The notes under the pieces are model-generated. The model was not told where the DNA came from. It did not search any database and saw only the letters and a list, made by a program, of their open reading frames with translations. 64,000 nt of DNA from DASZQY01 sp963843565 (GTDB lineage Bacteria; Pseudomonadota; Alphaproteobacteria; Rhizobiales; Kaistiaceae), in NCBI GenBank assembly GCA_963843565.1, contig CAWJKY010000004.1, forward strand, positions 124,001 to 188,000, in the 5' to 3' direction. The position numbers were made by a program, and so were the translations under genes. This document shows positions 42,337 through 50,655 of this stretch, in pieces (within the stretch, counting starts at the first letter, position 1; each line of letters begins with the position of its first letter).

Positions 42337-42399
42337 TGCGAAACTCGCCGCCAGAAGGAACCGTCGGGGACCCGCAGTCCGCGTCCCGGTGAGCGACCT

Positions 42400-42428
42400 G
42401 TAACCTTCCCGACCCCTCAAGACGAAAT
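42400..42428 (+). promoter_or_regulatory. Candidate SigF-type promoter of the bufferin operon
   Basis: TGTAACC (box GTAACC at 42400-42405) and CGAAAT (42423-42428) are separated by 17 bp. The motif reported for Caulobacter SigF is GTAACC followed about 16 bp later by CGAA. The site faces bufA1 and lies 84 bp ahead of its start codon. No second copy faces the sigma gene. Confidence 0.55.
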
Positions 42429-42511
42429 CAACAACGGGTGAGCCTCAGTGCGAGGCGCGCCGCGGCGCCGCGAAACGGCGTCTATGTCAAAAATCACCGG
42501 AGGTTTTCCGC

Positions 42512-42778
42512 ATGAAGTCCACTCGTCTCCTTCTGGCGTCCGCCATGTTCGCCGCAGTCGCCGTTCCGACCCTCGCCAACGCCGGCCCGGCGCCCGAGCC
42601 GACCTTCAAGGCCGAGAAGTGCTACGGCCTCGCCAAGGCGGGCCAGAACGACTGCGCCTCGACCGGCAACCATTCCTGCGCCGGCCTGTCCAAGGTCAAC
42701 GCCGATCCGGCTTCGTGGATCTACGTGCCGGCCGGCTATTGCGACCGCATCGTCGGCGGTCACACCGAGGCGATGTAA
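42512..42778 (+). CDS. bufA1: Bufferin-type metallophore precursor, BufA1/DUF2282 (88 aa)
   Basis: Precursor of a copper-binding peptide exported to the periplasm. Signal peptide MKSTRLLLASAMFAAVAVPT cleaved after LANA. The mature core has the four family cysteines C37, C48, C56 and C77 in EKCYGLAKAGQNDCAS, NHSCAGLSK and PAGYCDRIVGG. In this family some cysteines are converted into copper-binding heterocycles by the BufB-BufC enzyme. Start preceded by GGAGG. First gene of the operon. Confidence 0.9.
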   Translation: MKSTRLLLASAMFAAVAVPTLANAGPAPEPTFKAEKCYGLAKAGQNDCASTGNHSCAGLSKVNADPASWIYVPAGYCDRIVGGHTEAM

Positions 42779-42811
42779 GCCAGTACACGCAAACGTGAGG
42801 CGGTCGCGACC

Positions 42812-43690
42812 ATGGATCACAAGCAGACGAAGTCCACAGCCAACGGTGCCGGCGTCGGCCTTCGGCTGCCGCATCTCGCCGAGGTCGCGGCCGCCCACCC
42901 CAAGGTCGGGTGGCTCGAAATCCACCCGGAGAATTTCCTCGCCAATCCGCACGCCGGCGAACTGCTCGATGAGATCGCCGCCGACTACCCGATTTCGGTC
43001 CACACCGTCGGCGTCTCGGTGGGCAGCGTTCACGGCGTCGACCGCGAACACCTGAAGCGCGTGCGCCAGCTGGTCGACCGCGTCGACCCGTTCGTGGTCT
43101 CCGGCCACCTCGCCTGGTCGACCCATCCCGGCGAATACCTCAACGATCTCCTGCCGCTCCCCTACAACGAGGAATCGCTGGCCGTGGTCGTGCGCCATGT
43201 CGACGAGGTCCAGGAACAGCTCGGCCGCACCTATCTGGTCGAGAACCCGTCGAGCTACGTCGGCTTCAGGGGATCGACCATGAACGAGGTCGAGTTCCTG
43301 ACCGAACTGGTGGCCCGCACCGGCTGCAAGCTGCTCTGCGACGTGAGCAACATCCACGTCAGCGGCCACAACATGAACTACGACCCCTACGCCTACATCG
43401 ACGGCCTGCCGGCCGAGGCCATCGCCGAGATGCACCTCGGCGGCTTCACCATCGAGGACGACGGCGACTCAGACGGCAAGGTTCTGGTCGACACCCACGA
43501 CAAGCAGATCGCCGACCCGGCGTGGCGGCTCTACGCCCACGCGCTGCGCCGCTTCGGCCCGCGCCCGACGCTGATCGAGTGGGACGCCGCCCTGCCGCCG
43601 TTCGCCACGCTGCTCGCCGAGGCCGCCCACGCCGACCGTGTCGCCGCCGACGTTCTCGCCGAACAGGAGGCGCAGGTTGCCGCTCGCTGA
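42812..43690 (+). CDS. bufB: Bufferin maturase BufB, MNIO/DUF692 enzyme (292 aa)
   Basis: Multinuclear non-heme iron oxidase that modifies the cysteines of BufA1. TIM-barrel with metal ligands in GWLEIHPENFL, VSGHLAWSTHPG, LVENPSSYVGF, LLCDVSNIHVSGHN, MHLGGFT, VDTHDKQIAD and LIEWDAALPPF. The start GVGLRLPHLAEVAAAHP is typical. It overlaps bufC by 14 nt, consistent with the two forming one complex. Confidence 0.93.
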   Translation: MDHKQTKSTANGAGVGLRLPHLAEVAAAHPKVGWLEIHPENFLANPHAGELLDEIAADYPISVHTVGVSVGSVHGVDREHLKRVRQLVDRVDPFVVSGHLAWSTHPGEYLNDLLPLPYNEESLAVVVRHVDEVQEQLGRTYLVENPSSYVGFRGSTMNEVEFLTELVARTGCKLLCDVSNIHVSGHNMNYDPYAYIDGLPAEAIAEMHLGGFTIEDDGDSDGKVLVDTHDKQIADPAWRLYAHALRRFGPRPTLIEWDAALPPFATLLAEAAHADRVAADVLAEQEAQVAAR

Positions 43691-44459
43691 CACGCAAAGC
43701 GCCTTCCGCGACGTCATCGTCGCGGACGCACCGCCCGCCGACGTGCTCGCCGGTCTCGCCGACGTCGGCGACAAGGCGTACCGGCTTTCCATTCACCAGC
43801 GTCACTACGACGCGAGTCTGGTGACGGTGCTGCGCGGCCGCTATCCGACGCTCGAGTGGCTCCTCGGTTCGGAGTTCCTGGGCGCGGCAGCAACGCTGTT
43901 CGCACGTCAGTTCCCGCCGACGCGCCCATGCATGGCGGAATACGGCGCCGATTTCCCGCGGTTCCTGGCAACCCGCAGCGGCACCGAGCGCATGCCATGG
44001 CTGGCGGAACTGGGCGCCCTCGAACGGCAGGTCGGCGCCGTATCGGTCGCCATCGAAAAGCCACCGCTTGCCCTCGATGCGCTTACCACCTTCGCCGACA
44101 TCGACCCGGAGCGGATATCCGTAACCCTCCAGCCTGGCCTTGCTTACGTCAGCGCCGCCTGGCCCGTGGACGAACTGATCACACTGCGCCTTTCCGGAAA
44201 CGCGCCTGAGCAGCTGACCTTCGACCGCGCACCCGTACTGCTTGAAGTGCGCGGCGCCCGCGGCGCGTTCCGCATCCAGCGGCTCGCGGAAGGCGCCTAC
44301 GCCTTTCGCGCGGCACTCAACGACGGCGCGCCGCTTGGCGTCGCCCTTGAAGCGGCCGCCAACCGCGACCCATCGTTCGATCCCGGCGCCGCGCTCGCCG
44401 CGCTGTTTGCCGAAAATCTCGTGACCACACTCGACGCACCCGACGAGGACAGCCCATGA
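43677..44459 (+). CDS. bufC: Bufferin biosynthesis partner BufC, DUF2063 protein (260 aa)
   Basis: Precursor-recognition partner of BufB. The N-terminal DUF2063 domain reads FRDVIVADAPPADVLAGLAD, YRLSIHQRHYDASLVTVLRG, RYPTLEWLLGSEF and CMAEYGADFPRFL; the C-terminal half is a beta-rich domain. The TTG at 43677 lies 7 nt after AGGAGG and gives the standard N-terminus. Its stop overlaps the doxX start (ATGA). Confidence 0.9.
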   Translation: MPLADTQSAFRDVIVADAPPADVLAGLADVGDKAYRLSIHQRHYDASLVTVLRGRYPTLEWLLGSEFLGAAATLFARQFPPTRPCMAEYGADFPRFLATRSGTERMPWLAELGALERQVGAVSVAIEKPPLALDALTTFADIDPERISVTLQPGLAYVSAAWPVDELITLRLSGNAPEQLTFDRAPVLLEVRGARGAFRIQRLAEGAYAFRAALNDGAPLGVALEAAANRDPSFDPGAALAALFAENLVTTLDAPDEDSP

Positions 44460-44923
44460 CCATGACCGATCAGGCCCAGATGACCTCTGTCGCGCGCGCC
44501 CGCGCCTGGTTCGTGACCGGGCGCGGCTGGGCCGAGATGTTTCCCCTGTCGCTGATCCAGCTCGGCATCCGCTTCGGCATCGGCGGCATCTTCTTCAACT
44601 CGGGCCTCATCAAGCTGCACTCGTTCGAGTTCGCAGTGAAGCTGTTCGAGCAGGAGTACCACCTGCCGCTTCTCGACCCGACCTTCGCGGCGCGCATGGC
44701 GATGGGCTCGGAGCTGACCTTCCCGATCTTCCTGTTCCTGGGGCTGGCGACACGCTTCGCCGCCCTCCCGCTGCTCGCCATGACGGCGGTGATCTTCTAC
44801 GTCTACCCGAGTTCGTGGAACGAGAGCCTGCTGTGGGCGTCCGCCCTGGCGGTGCTCATCACCCGCGGCGGCGGCGTCTTCTCGCTGGACTGGCTGATCG
44901 AGCGGTACGTCTTCCGCCGCTAG
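44456..44923 (+). CDS. DoxX-family membrane protein (155 aa)
   Basis: Four-span inner-membrane protein of the DoxX family, last gene of the bufferin operon. Features: LIQLGIRFGIGGIFFNSGLI, HLPLLDPTFAARMAMGSELT, FPIFLFLGLATRFAALPLLA and SLLWASALAVLITRGGGVFS. DoxX proteins regularly accompany bufABC and may provide redox or metal-handling support; the exact task is not known. It overlaps bufC by 4 nt. Confidence 0.9.
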   Translation: MTMTDQAQMTSVARARAWFVTGRGWAEMFPLSLIQLGIRFGIGGIFFNSGLIKLHSFEFAVKLFEQEYHLPLLDPTFAARMAMGSELTFPIFLFLGLATRFAALPLLAMTAVIFYVYPSSWNESLLWASALAVLITRGGGVFSLDWLIERYVFRR

Positions 44924-44991
44924 CCTTCTCCTCGCGGCTGAAGCCATGCTAGCGTCCGCGCCCGGATATGAGGCGCGGGCGACAGCGCGGC

Positions 44992-45699
44992 ATGCACATC
45001 CACCAGATCTTCGACATCCTCGCCGCATTATCGGCGATGGCGATGACGGCGTTCCTCTATCGCTGGCGGATTGCCGGGACGTCACGCGATCCGCATGACG
45101 CGCTCTCGCCGGTCTACCTGGCGGCGCTGGTCGCCGGTGCCGTTGTCGGCGCCTACGGCTTCGGCACGGCCAATCTCTGGCTGACCGGCGTCCACGAAAT
45201 CGGCCGCTCGATCCTGGGCGCGCTCGCCGGCGCCATCTTCGCCGTCGAGGCCTACAAGCGGATAGCCGGCATCCGTGGCTCAACCGGGCTCGTCTTTGTC
45301 GCGGGATTTGCCACCAGCATCGCGGTCGGCCGCATCGGTTGCCTGCTGGCCGGCATGGACGACCAGACCTTCGGCATCCCGACCGGCGCGAACTGGGGCT
45401 GGGACTTCGGCGACGGCATCCCGCGCCACCCGGTGCAACTCTACGAATCCCTGTCGATGGCCGCGTTCCTGGCGGGGGCGCTGGTGGCGTTCGCCGTCCG
45501 CGAGCCGTTCTTCATGCGCAACGGCTTCTACCTGCTGGTCGGCTTCTACGCGGCCCAGCGGTTCGTGTGGGAGTTCCTCAAGCCGTACGGCACCGTCGTC
45601 GGCCCGCTCAACGTCTTCCACCTGCTCTGTCTCGCCGTCGTCGCCTACGCCGTCGCCATGATCGCCGGAGCCCATCGCCATGAACGCGCCCCTGCGTAA
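44992..45699 (+). CDS. Prolipoprotein diacylglyceryl transferase-like membrane protein (235 aa)
   Basis: Seven-span membrane protein related to Lgt, which attaches diacylglycerol to lipoprotein cysteines. Key Lgt-like elements are preserved: SIAVGRIGCLLAGMDDQTFG (Gly-Arg-Ile-Gly) and RHPVQLYESLSMAAF (His-Pro-x-Gln-Leu-Tyr-Glu). It is shorter than true Lgt (about 260-300) and diverged elsewhere, so it may act on another lipid acceptor. It overlaps the radical SAM gene by 20 nt, pointing to a joint pathway. Confidence 0.8.
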   Translation: MHIHQIFDILAALSAMAMTAFLYRWRIAGTSRDPHDALSPVYLAALVAGAVVGAYGFGTANLWLTGVHEIGRSILGALAGAIFAVEAYKRIAGIRGSTGLVFVAGFATSIAVGRIGCLLAGMDDQTFGIPTGANWGWDFGDGIPRHPVQLYESLSMAAFLAGALVAFAVREPFFMRNGFYLLVGFYAAQRFVWEFLKPYGTVVGPLNVFHLLCLAVVAYAVAMIAGAHRHERAPA

Positions 45700-47113
45700 G
45701 GCCGCGCCGTACGTGTTCTACGGACAGACGACGTCGCTCTGCGAAACGTGCCACGCGCTCGTGCCGGCGAAGATCATCATCGAGGGCAACGACGTCTTCT
45801 ATCTGAAGCGCTGCGCCCGACACGGGGTTCAGAAGACGCTGGTCTCCACCGACGCCGCCTACTTCAAGCTCTGCCGCGACTACATCAAGCCCGGCGACCG
45901 GCCGCTCGCCTTCCAGTCGCGTACCGAGTTCGGCTGCCCCTACGATTGCGGCCTCTGCCCCGACCACGAGCAGCACTCGTGCCTCGCGCTGATCGACGTC
46001 AACGAAGCCTGCAACCTCACCTGTCCGGTGTGCTTTGCCAATTCATCGACCGCCCGCACCCATCATCGCCCGCTCGCCGAAATCGAGGCGATGATGGACG
46101 CGCTGGTCGAGAGCGAGGGCGAGCCGGACCTCCTGCAGATCTCCGGCGGCGAGCCGACCATTCACCCGCAGATCATCGACATCATCCGCGCCGCCCGGGT
46201 GCGGCCCATTCGCCACGTGATGCTCAACACCAACGGCATCCGCATCGCCGAGGACGCGGCCTTCGCCGACGCCCTCGCCGGGTTCAAGCCCGGCTTCGAG
46301 GTCTACCTCCAGTTCGATTCACTGCAGGCCGCCGCATTGAAGACGCTGCGCGGCGCCGACCTGACCCGCATCCGCCGGCAGGCCCTGGAGGCGCTGGAAG
46401 CACGCAACATCTCGACCACGCTGGTCGTGGTCGTGAAGCGCGGCGTCAACGACGACGAGATCGGCGCGATCATCGACCATGCGCTCGGCTGGAACTGCGT
46501 GCGCGGCGTGACCTTCCAGCCGATCCAGGACGCCGGCCGCAACGAAGGTTTCGACAAGAACCGCGACCGCGTCGTGCTGTCCGAAATCCGCCGCCGGATC
46601 ATCGACGCCGGCACCGCGTTCGGCGAGGGCGACATCATCCCGCTGCCCTGCAACCCGGAATCGATCGCCATCGGCTACGCGCTCCGGAACGGCCGCAACC
46701 TCACACCGATCACCTCGTTCTTTCCCAGGGACAAACTGGTCGAGGCGGTGCCCAACGCGATCACCTTCGAGAAGTACCCAGAGCTTCACAAGCAGGTGTT
46801 CGAGTTCTTCTCGCTGGCCACTACCCAGTGCAACACGCCGGAGCGGCTGGAGTCGCTGCTCTGCTGCCTGCCCGAGGTGCCGGTGCCGCAGGGGCTCGGC
46901 TACGAGAACATCTTCCGCCTGGCGGTCGTCGAATTCCTCGACGCCCACAATTTCTGCCTTGGACGCGTCAAGCGCTCGTGCATCCATTTCCTGACGCCGA
47001 CGGGACAGATCATCCCCTTCGACACCTACAACCTCTTCTACCGGAACGGCCGCATCGCGGATATCCGCGCGCAGTTGCGCCGGGAGCAAACGATCGAGGT
47101 CGCCGATGTCTGA
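45680..47113 (+). CDS. Radical SAM protein, tetraether-lipid-synthase-like (477 aa)
   Basis: Radical SAM enzyme with the cluster motif C111-x3-C115-x2-C118 (NEACNLTCPVCFAN), SAM-binding ISGGEP, and several further cysteines: C21/C24/C45 (a rubredoxin-like knuckle), C86/C90/C93/C101 (FGCPYDCGLCPDHEQHSC) and more near the C-terminus (TQCNTPERLESLLCCLP). This layout recalls the Tes family that couples lipid alkyl chains in archaea, with bacterial homologues of unknown product. Overlap with the Lgt-like gene suggests a glycerolipid substrate. The overall family call is fairly secure; the reaction is inference. Confidence 0.78.
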   Translation: MNAPLRKAAPYVFYGQTTSLCETCHALVPAKIIIEGNDVFYLKRCARHGVQKTLVSTDAAYFKLCRDYIKPGDRPLAFQSRTEFGCPYDCGLCPDHEQHSCLALIDVNEACNLTCPVCFANSSTARTHHRPLAEIEAMMDALVESEGEPDLLQISGGEPTIHPQIIDIIRAARVRPIRHVMLNTNGIRIAEDAAFADALAGFKPGFEVYLQFDSLQAAALKTLRGADLTRIRRQALEALEARNISTTLVVVVKRGVNDDEIGAIIDHALGWNCVRGVTFQPIQDAGRNEGFDKNRDRVVLSEIRRRIIDAGTAFGEGDIIPLPCNPESIAIGYALRNGRNLTPITSFFPRDKLVEAVPNAITFEKYPELHKQVFEFFSLATTQCNTPERLESLLCCLPEVPVPQGLGYENIFRLAVVEFLDAHNFCLGRVKRSCIHFLTPTGQIIPFDTYNLFYRNGRIADIRAQLRREQTIEVADV

Positions 47114-47363
47114 CCGCTCCCAACCGCCGTCGATGCCGCCGCGCGATCTGCGCCCCAGGAAGCGCCTCAGCGTTCTGCGCGCCCTGGCCGCCACACTCGG
47201 CGTCATCATCATGCTGCTGTCCGGCGGCTGCGTGCTCGCCCTGGCCGCCTTCAACGGGCCGTTCAACATGAGCGACCTAGCGTTGGTGCTGCCCTACGCC
47301 GGGCCCCCGTTCCTGATCGGCCTTGGAATCTGGTGGCTCGCGGTCAAGGTCGGCCGCGACTGA
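47106..47363 (+). CDS. Small two-span membrane protein (85 aa)
   Basis: Starts inside the end of the radical SAM gene (8 nt overlap) and probably belongs to the same operon. A Pro-rich basic N-terminus (PPSMPPRDLRPRKRLSVLRA) precedes two hydrophobic segments (LAATLGVIIMLLSGGCVLAL and LALVLPYAGPPFLIGLGIWW). No family is recognised. It ends back to back with the convergent MacB-like gene. Confidence 0.7.
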   Translation: MSDRSQPPSMPPRDLRPRKRLSVLRALAATLGVIIMLLSGGCVLALAAFNGPFNMSDLALVLPYAGPPFLIGLGIWWLAVKVGRD

Positions 47364-48575
47364 TCATTCGTGGCGCAGCGCCTCGATGGGGTCGAGGCGG
47401 GCGGCCCGACGCGCCGGGAAATAGCCGAAGGCGACGCCGACCAGCGCCGAGAACACGAAGGCGATGGCGACGATCTTCGGATCAAGGATGAACGGCACCG
47501 CAAGAATGTGCCCGCCGATCGCCGCAAACAGCAGGCCGAGCAGGATCCCGAGAATGCCGCCGAAGGTCGACAGGACCACGGCCTCCACGAGGAACTGCAT
47601 GAGCACCTGACGGGCCTGGGCGCCGATGGCGAGGCGGATGCCGATCTCGCGGGTGCGTTCGGTGACCGACACCAGCATGATGTTCATGATGCCGATGCCG
47701 CCGACCACCAGGCTGACGCCGGCGACCGCCGACAGCAGCCCGGTGAGCACACCGGAAATCGAGGTCAGCATGGAGGTGATCTGCGCCATGTCCAGGACCG
47801 AGAAATTGTCGCGCTCGCCGACGCCGATGCCGCGCCGTTCGCGCAAGAGGTCCTCGATGTCGGCCTGAACGGTGGAGGTCCGGTAGCCGCCGTCCACCGA
47901 AACGTAGATCAGCGAGATATCCGGCTTGCCGGCGATCCGCCGTTGCATCGCCTTGAGCGGCACGAGGATGGTGTCGTCGGGGTCCTGGCCGAAGCCCGAA
48001 CTGCCCTTGGTCTCAAGGAGGCCGACGACCTTGCACGACACGTTCTTCAGCCGGATGCTGGCGCCGACCGGATCGCCCTCGCCGAACAATGCCGTCGACG
48101 TGGTACTGCCGAGAATGCACACCGAGCTGCCCGCCTGTATCTCGCTTTCGGTGAACAGGCGCCCGCTGGCCACCGCCCAGTCGCGCGCCTCGAAATAGCG
48201 ATTGTCGGTGCCGGTGACCTGCTGGGCATGATTGAGGTTGCCGTAGATGGCGGTGACGTTGCGCGACAGCATCGGCGCTGCCACCGCAACGCCCGGAATC
48301 TGGTTCTCGATGGCGGTGACGTCCTTCAGCGTGAAGTCGCGCGCCGCGGCTGACGAACTCGCCGGTCCGAAGCCCGCCTGCCCCGGGCGGATCATCAGGA
48401 TGTTGGTGCCGAGCTTGGCGACGTCGGAGGTCACCGACGCGGTCGTGCCGGCGCCGAGCGTGACCATCACGATCACCGCGGCGACGCCGATGACGACGCC
48501 GAGCACCGTCAGGATCGAGCGCAGCGCATTGCGCAGGATCGTGCGGATCGACAGCTTGAGCGTTTCGTAGAGCAT
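47364..48575 (-). CDS. MacB-like ABC transporter permease (403 aa)
   Basis: Permease of a MacAB-type (FtsX-fold) exporter. First membrane segment in RSILTVLGVVIGVAAVIVMV, then a large periplasmic MacB_PCD domain (residues about 45-250, with LGTNILMIRPGQ, AVAAPMLSRNVT, VPLKAMQRRIAG), then three membrane segments starting SAVAGVSLVVGGIGIMNIML, the TERTREIGIRLAIGA coupling motif and the end FGYFPARRAARLDPIEALRHE-type signature. Separate from the ATPase, overlapping it by one base. It would export peptides, drugs or lipids from the periplasm. Confidence 0.92.
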   Translation of the reverse strand: MLYETLKLSIRTILRNALRSILTVLGVVIGVAAVIVMVTLGAGTTASVTSDVAKLGTNILMIRPGQAGFGPASSSAAARDFTLKDVTAIENQIPGVAVAAPMLSRNVTAIYGNLNHAQQVTGTDNRYFEARDWAVASGRLFTESEIQAGSSVCILGSTTSTALFGEGDPVGASIRLKNVSCKVVGLLETKGSSGFGQDPDDTILVPLKAMQRRIAGKPDISLIYVSVDGGYRTSTVQADIEDLLRERRGIGVGERDNFSVLDMAQITSMLTSISGVLTGLLSAVAGVSLVVGGIGIMNIMLVSVTERTREIGIRLAIGAQARQVLMQFLVEAVVLSTFGGILGILLGLLFAAIGGHILAVPFILDPKIVAIAFVFSALVGVAFGYFPARRAARLDPIEALRHE

Positions 48576-49276
48576 CAGGCGGCCTCGACGCTCGGGTCTT
48601 CCGTGACGATGTGGCCGTCGCGGAAATGGATGACGCGATGGGCGAAGGCCGCCATGTCGGGTTCGTGGGTGACCATCACGATGGTGATGCCCTCGTCGCG
48701 GTTGAGATCGGTGACGAGGTTCATGACGTCGTTCGACGTGCTGCTGTCGAGGTTGCCGGTCGGCTCGTCGGCAAGCACCACCTTCGGGCGGGCGACGATC
48801 GCCCGCGCGATCGCGACGCGCTGCTGCTGGCCGCCGGAAAGCTCGTTGGGGTCGTGGTCGGCACGGTCGGCGAGCCCGACCTTGTCGAGGGCCGCCAGCG
48901 CCAGCCGCCGCCGCTCGCCGCCCGGCACGCCACGATAGACCAGCGGCATCTCGACGTTCTCAAGCGCCGACGTGCGCGCCAGAAGGTTAAAGCCCTGGAA
49001 GACGAAGCCCAGAAAGTGCCGGCGAAGCAGCGCCCGCTGGTCGCGCGTCAGCCCGCCGACGTCGGCCCCCATGAAGGAGTAGACACCCTCGGTCGGCGCA
49101 TCGAGGCAGCCCAGAATGTTCATCGCCGTCGACTTGCCGGACCCGGACGGGCCCATCACCGCGACGAATTCGCCACGCTCGACCGCCAGATCGACGCCCT
49201 TCAGCGCCGTCACGGCCGCGTCGCCGGTGCCATAGATCTTGGTGACGCCGTCGAATGCGATCAGCGGCCCGGCCAT
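48575..49276 (-). CDS. MacB-like ABC transporter ATPase (233 aa)
   Basis: Nucleotide-binding subunit of the exporter. Walker A GPSGSGKSTAMNILG, Q-loop FVFQGFNLL, signature LSGGQQQRVAIARA, Walker B VVLADEPTGNLD and H-loop MVTHEPDMAAFAHRVI, all intact. The ATG at 49276 gives MAGPLIAFDGVTKIYGTGDA, the normal N-terminus. One base separates it from the upstream adaptor gene. Confidence 0.93.
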   Translation of the reverse strand: MAGPLIAFDGVTKIYGTGDAAVTALKGVDLAVERGEFVAVMGPSGSGKSTAMNILGCLDAPTEGVYSFMGADVGGLTRDQRALLRRHFLGFVFQGFNLLARTSALENVEMPLVYRGVPGGERRRLALAALDKVGLADRADHDPNELSGGQQQRVAIARAIVARPKVVLADEPTGNLDSSTSNDVMNLVTDLNRDEGITIVMVTHEPDMAAFAHRVIHFRDGHIVTEDPSVEAA

Positions 49277-49277
49277 G

Positions 49278-50576
49278 TCAGCCTCGGCTCCGTGACCCGA
49301 CGATCGCCCTGTCGCCCGCCTTGAGGTCGGCGGATGTGACGGCCGTGTTGGTGCCGTCGGTCGCGCCGACCTTGACCGCGACGGCGACCGGGGCGCCATC
49401 GCGCAGCACATAGAGCGTGCGGGTACCATCGGCGGCAGTCGCTTCCGGGGGCCCCCCGTTCCCGCCGCGCGGCCGCGAGGGCATCAGGAGGCCGAGCAGC
49501 CCGCCGCTGCGCTGCTGCGAACCGGCCGCGGCGGCCGGCGGCGTGTAGCGCAGCGCCGCGTTCGGAACGAGCAGCGTGTCCTTGACCTGTTCGACCGTGA
49601 TGTCGGCGGTCGCCGTCATCCCGGGCCGGAGCAGCAAGGCGGTGTTGTCGACGGTCAGGATCGCCTTGTAGGTGACCACCCCCTCGACGGTCTCCGGCGA
49701 GAAGCGGATCAGCGAGATCGTCGCCGGGAAGGTCTTGCCGGGATAGGCTTCGACGGTGAACGACGCGCTGTCGCCGTCCGTCACCTGGCCGACGTCGGCC
49801 TCGTCGATATCGACCTGCAACTGCATCTTGGTCAGGTCTTCGGCGAGCGTGAACAGGATCGGCGCCTGCAGCGACGAAGCGACGGTCTGCCCGACCTCGA
49901 CCGCGCGCGACAGGACGACGCCGTCGATCGGTGAGACGATGGTCGCCTTCTCGCGGTCGGAATGGGCGATGGTGGCGTTGGCCTCGGCGATGTTGAGGTT
50001 GGCCTTGGCGGAGGCGAGCGCCGCGGCGGCGCGCGCTGCGGCGGCCTTGGCGGTATCGACGGTCTCCGTCGACGCCAGTCCCTTGCCGCCGAGGTCGTTG
50101 GCGCGCCTGAGCGCGGCGGCGGTCTCATCGACGGTCGCCTGCGCCTGACGCACGTCCGCCTGACGCGCCGTCAGTGTCGCCTCGGAGAGCGCCACGGCCG
50201 CGTCGAGCTTGTCGGTCGCCAGCGTTGCCAGCGTCTCGTTCCTGGTGACGTGGTCGTTGAAGTCGGCATCGACCGTGGCGATCGTTCCCGACAGCTCGCT
50301 GGAGATCTCGACCTCGTTTGTGGGCTGGACCGTGCCGGTCGCGGTGACCGTGACCGTCAGATCGCCGCGGGTGATCGGGCTCGTCTGGTAGCTGATGGCG
50401 TTCTCGGACGACCCTGAGGACAGCCACAGCCAGCCGCCGAGCAGGACGACGAGCACGGCGCCGCCGATCATCGAGGTTCTGAGCACCCAATGGCGTGGGC
50501 GCCCGGCCTTCAGGATCGCGGCAATGTCGGATTCATCGACCGGCGCCTGGTCCGGCTTTGGAGCTTTTTGCAGCAT
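49278..50576 (-). CDS. MacA/HlyD-like periplasmic adaptor (432 aa)
   Basis: Membrane-fusion protein linking the ABC exporter to an outer-membrane channel. A membrane anchor (TSMIGGAVLVVLLGGWLWLS) is followed by the barrel-sandwich domain (VTVTATGTVQPTNEVEISSE, LSGTIATVDADFNDHVTRNE), a long alpha-hairpin coiled coil (residues about 125-205) and the second lipoyl half (ATIVSPIDGVVLSRAVEVGQ). The C-terminal part carries a Gly/Pro-rich insert (RSGGLLGLLMPSRPRGGNGG) not usual for MacA. No outer-membrane TolC partner is in view. Confidence 0.92.
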   Translation of the reverse strand: MLQKAPKPDQAPVDESDIAAILKAGRPRHWVLRTSMIGGAVLVVLLGGWLWLSSGSSENAISYQTSPITRGDLTVTVTATGTVQPTNEVEISSELSGTIATVDADFNDHVTRNETLATLATDKLDAAVALSEATLTARQADVRQAQATVDETAAALRRANDLGGKGLASTETVDTAKAAAARAAAALASAKANLNIAEANATIAHSDREKATIVSPIDGVVLSRAVEVGQTVASSLQAPILFTLAEDLTKMQLQVDIDEADVGQVTDGDSASFTVEAYPGKTFPATISLIRFSPETVEGVVTYKAILTVDNTALLLRPGMTATADITVEQVKDTLLVPNAALRYTPPAAAAGSQQRSGGLLGLLMPSRPRGGNGGPPEATAADGTRTLYVLRDGAPVAVAVKVGATDGTNTAVTSADLKAGDRAIVGSRSRG

Positions 50577-50655
50577 GGCACCTCACAGATAGGGTGCATC
50601 TACCCGTATTGATACGGGCCAGGATGCCACCCCCTACGCTGTGGGGTGTCAAAAA

